Below the pieces are notes generated by a model. It was given only the letters and a program-made list of their open reading frames with translations, did not search any database and was not told the DNA's origin. A stretch of DNA of 6,767 nucleotides, taken from the NCBI GenBank assembly GCA_945877525.1, contig CAMDVP010000165.1, positions 1 to 6,767 on the forward strand, in the 5' to 3' direction. The DNA is from an uncultured Clostridia bacterium. Lineage in GTDB: Bacteria > Bacillota > Clostridia > Christensenellales > Aristaeellaceae. Positions 4,564-6,767 of the stretch are shown piece by piece. Both the position numbers and the translations under genes were made by a program. Position 1 is the stretch's first letter. Each line of letters begins with the position of its first letter.

Positions 4564-6767
4564 TTACCCGCGAATAACGGCATTGTGCTTCTCGGCCGCG
4601 GCCTTCTGAATCTTCTCCATGGCCTTCGAGATTTCCGCCTCGGTCAGGGTGTGATCCGCGCCTCGGAACACGAAGGAGAACGCTACGGACTTCATGCCCT
4701 CGCCCAGCTGCGCGGAGCGGTACACGTCAAACATCTTCGCATCCTCCAGAATCGCTCCGGCCGCCTGGGCCATGTCCGCCATCAGCGGGCCCACGGGGGT
4801 TTCCTCCGTCATCACCAGACTCAGGTCGCGGCTCACGGCAGGATAGCGGGGCATGGGCTTCACCGCCCCCATGGGGCGGCGCAGCGCGGCAAGCACGCTC
4901 AGATCCAGCTCGGCGATATAGGCCCGGGCAGGCATATCGAAGGCTTCGCGCACCGCGGGATGTACCTCGCCCAGCACGCACACCACCGTGTCGCCGGCCT
5001 TCAGCAGGGCGCGGCGGCCGGGATGATGATAGTTCTCACCGCCGGCTTCCACCGTGGTTTCTACGCCCAGCCGCTCCAGCAGGCGCTCCACCGCGCCCCG
5101 CAGGGTGAAGAAATCTTCTCCCTTGCCGTACAGGCCCAGGCACAGCTTCTGGGTTTCGGTAGGCAGGTTTTCCTTTGTGCGGTGCTCAGGGTCGAAGGTG
5201 GCTGCGATTTCGTAGAGCCTTGCCGCCTCATTGCCGTGGTTCATATTCAGCGCCAGGGTGGACAGCATGTCCGGGGCCAGGGTGGTGCGCATAACGCTGG
5301 TGTCCTCGCCCAGGGGATTGCGGATAGGCAGGGGGCTCAGCCGCGGATCGCCCGCGTCCAGGGCCAGCTTTTCGATCTGCCGAGGGCTGACGAAGGAGAA
5401 GTTCATGATCTCATAGAAGCCCATGCCGGTCAGCACCCGGGCCACCTCGTCCTTCAGGCGCATGCGGTCGGAGCGTCCGCCGGGGGTGGTTTCACCCCGC
5501 AGCAGCGTGGCGGGAATCTTGTCATAGCCGTACACACGCAGGGCTTCCTCGGACAGGTCGGCCTCTCCCTCCACGTCCTGGCGGTAGTCGGGCACGGTCA
5601 CGGTCAGCGCGTCGCCATCGCGCTTCACGCCGAAGTGCAGCTCCCGCAGGATGCGCTCCACATCCTCTGCGGGGATATCCACGCCGGTGCGCCGGGCAAT
5701 CCGCTCACAGGAGGCGGTGATGGTCTGCTGCTTCTCGGGATTGGGGTAGATGTCAATCACGCCGCTGACCACATCGCCCGCATCCAGCTGGTTAATCAGC
5801 TGGCAGGCGCGCTGCATGGCTTCCATGGCGGTCTTAACGGACACGCCCTTCTCAAACCGGCCGGAGGACTCGGTGCGGATGCCCAGGGCGCGGCTGGTCA
5901 CACGGGTAACGGCACGGTCGAACACCGCGCACTCGAACATCATGGTGTGGGTCTTTTCGGTGATCTCGCTCTCCTCGCCGCCCATGATGCCCGCCACGCA
6001 GGAGGGCTTTTTCGCGTCGCAGATCACCAGCTGACCGGCGGTCAGCGGATGCTCCTTGCCATCCAGGGTGGTGATGTGTTCGCCCTCCTCCGCACGGCGC
6101 ACGATGATGTGGCGGCCCTCCACCATGTCCAGGTCAAAGGCATGCATGGGGTGGCCGGTTTCCAGCATAACGAAGTTGGTGATATCCACCACGTTATTGA
6201 TGGAGCGCATGCCTGCACCATGGAGGTACTTGCGCAGCCACATGGGGCTGGGGCCCACGCGCACGTCCTTGATCACCCGGGCGATATAGCGGGGGCACAG
6301 GTCGGTGGCTTCAACGTCCACCTGTACATAATCGTGGATGTCGCCGCCTGCCTCGGTGACAGTGATCTCAGGCTTGTGGAAGGTGGTGCCGCAGGCCACG
6401 GCGGTTTCCCGGGCAATGCCCCACACGCTCAGGCAGTCGGGGCGGTTGGCCAGCACCTCGAAATCCATCACGGTGTCGTCAATGCCCAGGATAGGCTTCA
6501 CGTCCGCGCCCAGGGGATGATCCTCCTGGAATTCAAGGATACCCGCCGCGCCCACGGAAGGATACAGTTCCACCGGTACGCCCAGTTCCTCCGAGGAGCA
6601 GAGCATGCCCTCGGACACCTCGCCGCGCATCTTGCCCTTCTTGATCTTCACGCCGCCGGGCAGGTGCGCGCCATTGAGCGCCACTGGGGTCAACATGCCT
6701 GCGTGGCAGTTGGGCGCGCCACAGACAATGTGCAGGGGCTCTTCGCCGCCCACATCCACCGTGGTGC
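4564..6767 (-). CDS. pheT: Phenylalanine--tRNA ligase beta subunit, 5' end outside window
   Basis: The frame is open from the right edge, giving about 734 residues; the family is near 800, so some 70 N-terminal residues are missing. PheT pairs with PheS as an alpha2-beta2 enzyme charging tRNA-Phe. Counting from 6759, residues 1-110 hold the rest of the EMAP-like tRNA-binding fold (DVGGEEPLHIVCGAPN, EGMLCSSEELG). The B3/B4 editing module follows (GMRSINNVVDITNFVMLETG at 183-202, ESSGRFEKGV near 297). The B5 domain is about 345-420 (VPDYRQDVEGEADLSEEALRVYGYDKIP), then the catalytic-core-like domain to about 625 (RNPLGEDTSVMRTTL, LGEVHP). The C-terminal ferredoxin-like anticodon-binding domain runs from 635 to 731 (RYPAVSRDLSLV). 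No frameshift is seen. pheS usually lies just upstream, beyond this edge; any T-box leader would be there too. A GTG at 6759 is internal, not the start. Confidence 0.98.
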   Translation of the reverse strand, partial: TTVDVGGEEPLHIVCGAPNCHAGMLTPVALNGAHLPGGVKIKKGKMRGEVSEGMLCSSEELGVPVELYPSVGAAGILEFQEDHPLGADVKPILGIDDTVMDFEVLANRPDCLSVWGIARETAVACGTTFHKPEITVTEAGGDIHDYVQVDVEATDLCPRYIARVIKDVRVGPSPMWLRKYLHGAGMRSINNVVDITNFVMLETGHPMHAFDLDMVEGRHIIVRRAEEGEHITTLDGKEHPLTAGQLVICDAKKPSCVAGIMGGEESEITEKTHTMMFECAVFDRAVTRVTSRALGIRTESSGRFEKGVSVKTAMEAMQRACQLINQLDAGDVVSGVIDIYPNPEKQQTITASCERIARRTGVDIPAEDVERILRELHFGVKRDGDALTVTVPDYRQDVEGEADLSEEALRVYGYDKIPATLLRGETTPGGRSDRMRLKDEVARVLTGMGFYEIMNFSFVSPRQIEKLALDAGDPRLSPLPIRNPLGEDTSVMRTTLAPDMLSTLALNMNHGNEAARLYEIAATFDPEHRTKENLPTETQKLCLGLYGKGEDFFTLRGAVERLLERLGVETTVEAGGENYHHPGRRALLKAGDTVVCVLGEVHPAVREAFDMPARAYIAELDLSVLAALRRPMGAVKPMPRYPAVSRDLSLVMTEETPVGPLMADMAQAAGAILEDAKMFDVYRSAQLGEGMKSVAFSFVFRGADHTLTEAEISKAMEKIQKAAAEKHNAVIRG

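Noticed and set aside
4287..4583. Minus-strand frames of 86-98 codons in the hairpin array, and a 274-codon frame at 3700-4524
   Set aside because: They translate inverted repeats and terminators or oppose the GyrI-like gene, with no start signal or recognisable domain.
6338..6520. Plus-strand frames within pheT (5231-6520)
   Set aside because: They are antisense shadows of a well-conserved synthetase gene and have no ribosome binding sites.

Overview
This looks like a fragment of a bacterial contig, most likely from a Clostridia-type Firmicute and probably from a gut or other metagenome assembly. That placement is inferred from strong AAAGGAG-type ribosome binding sites, a YesM-type sensor kinase, a hexameric-type glutamate dehydrogenase and the style of the PheT protein; nothing here fixes the species. 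The first 37 bases are Illumina adapter, so position 1 is an artefactual contig end and not genome.

Left block (38 to about 2075), roughly half G+C. It holds a sensor histidine kinase on the minus strand that runs into the adapter before its ATPase domain. Next comes a repeat- and hairpin-rich stretch with no protein gene, and inside it one complete tRNA-Arg (anticodon CCT) with its own terminator. Several short motifs recur in inverted and direct orientation on both sides of that tRNA, as the ends of a worn insertion sequence or integrated element would. The block ends at a second tRNA-Arg(CCT) gene that keeps a good promoter and an intact 5' half but loses tRNA identity in the 3' side of the anticodon stem.

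Right block (about 2114 to 6767), clearly richer in G+C (38 of 60 bases in one gdhA stretch, against 29 of 60 in one kinase stretch). It reads as ordinary chromosome: gdhA (NADP-type glutamate dehydrogenase, minus), a divergent small GyrI-like effector-binding protein (plus), and the 3' nine-tenths of pheT (phenylalanyl-tRNA synthetase beta subunit, minus). gdhA and the GyrI-like gene share a 209-base divergent promoter region with convincing promoters for both and a palindromic operator-like site over the gdhA -35 box. The GyrI-like gene and pheT converge on a 324-base intergenic region packed with perfect hairpins and bounded by two copies of a 34-36 base repeat.

The genes do not form one pathway: gdhA assimilates ammonia into glutamate, pheT serves translation, and the kinase would sense an extracellular signal. 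The main question is the junction near 2074, where composition, gene type and tRNA integrity all change. It is either the edge of an element inserted in a tRNA gene or an assembly mis-join, and sequence alone cannot separate these. I found no recognisable new defence, CRISPR or mobile-gene system. The hairpin array before pheT and the repeat cluster around the tRNA are the parts least explained by known genes.
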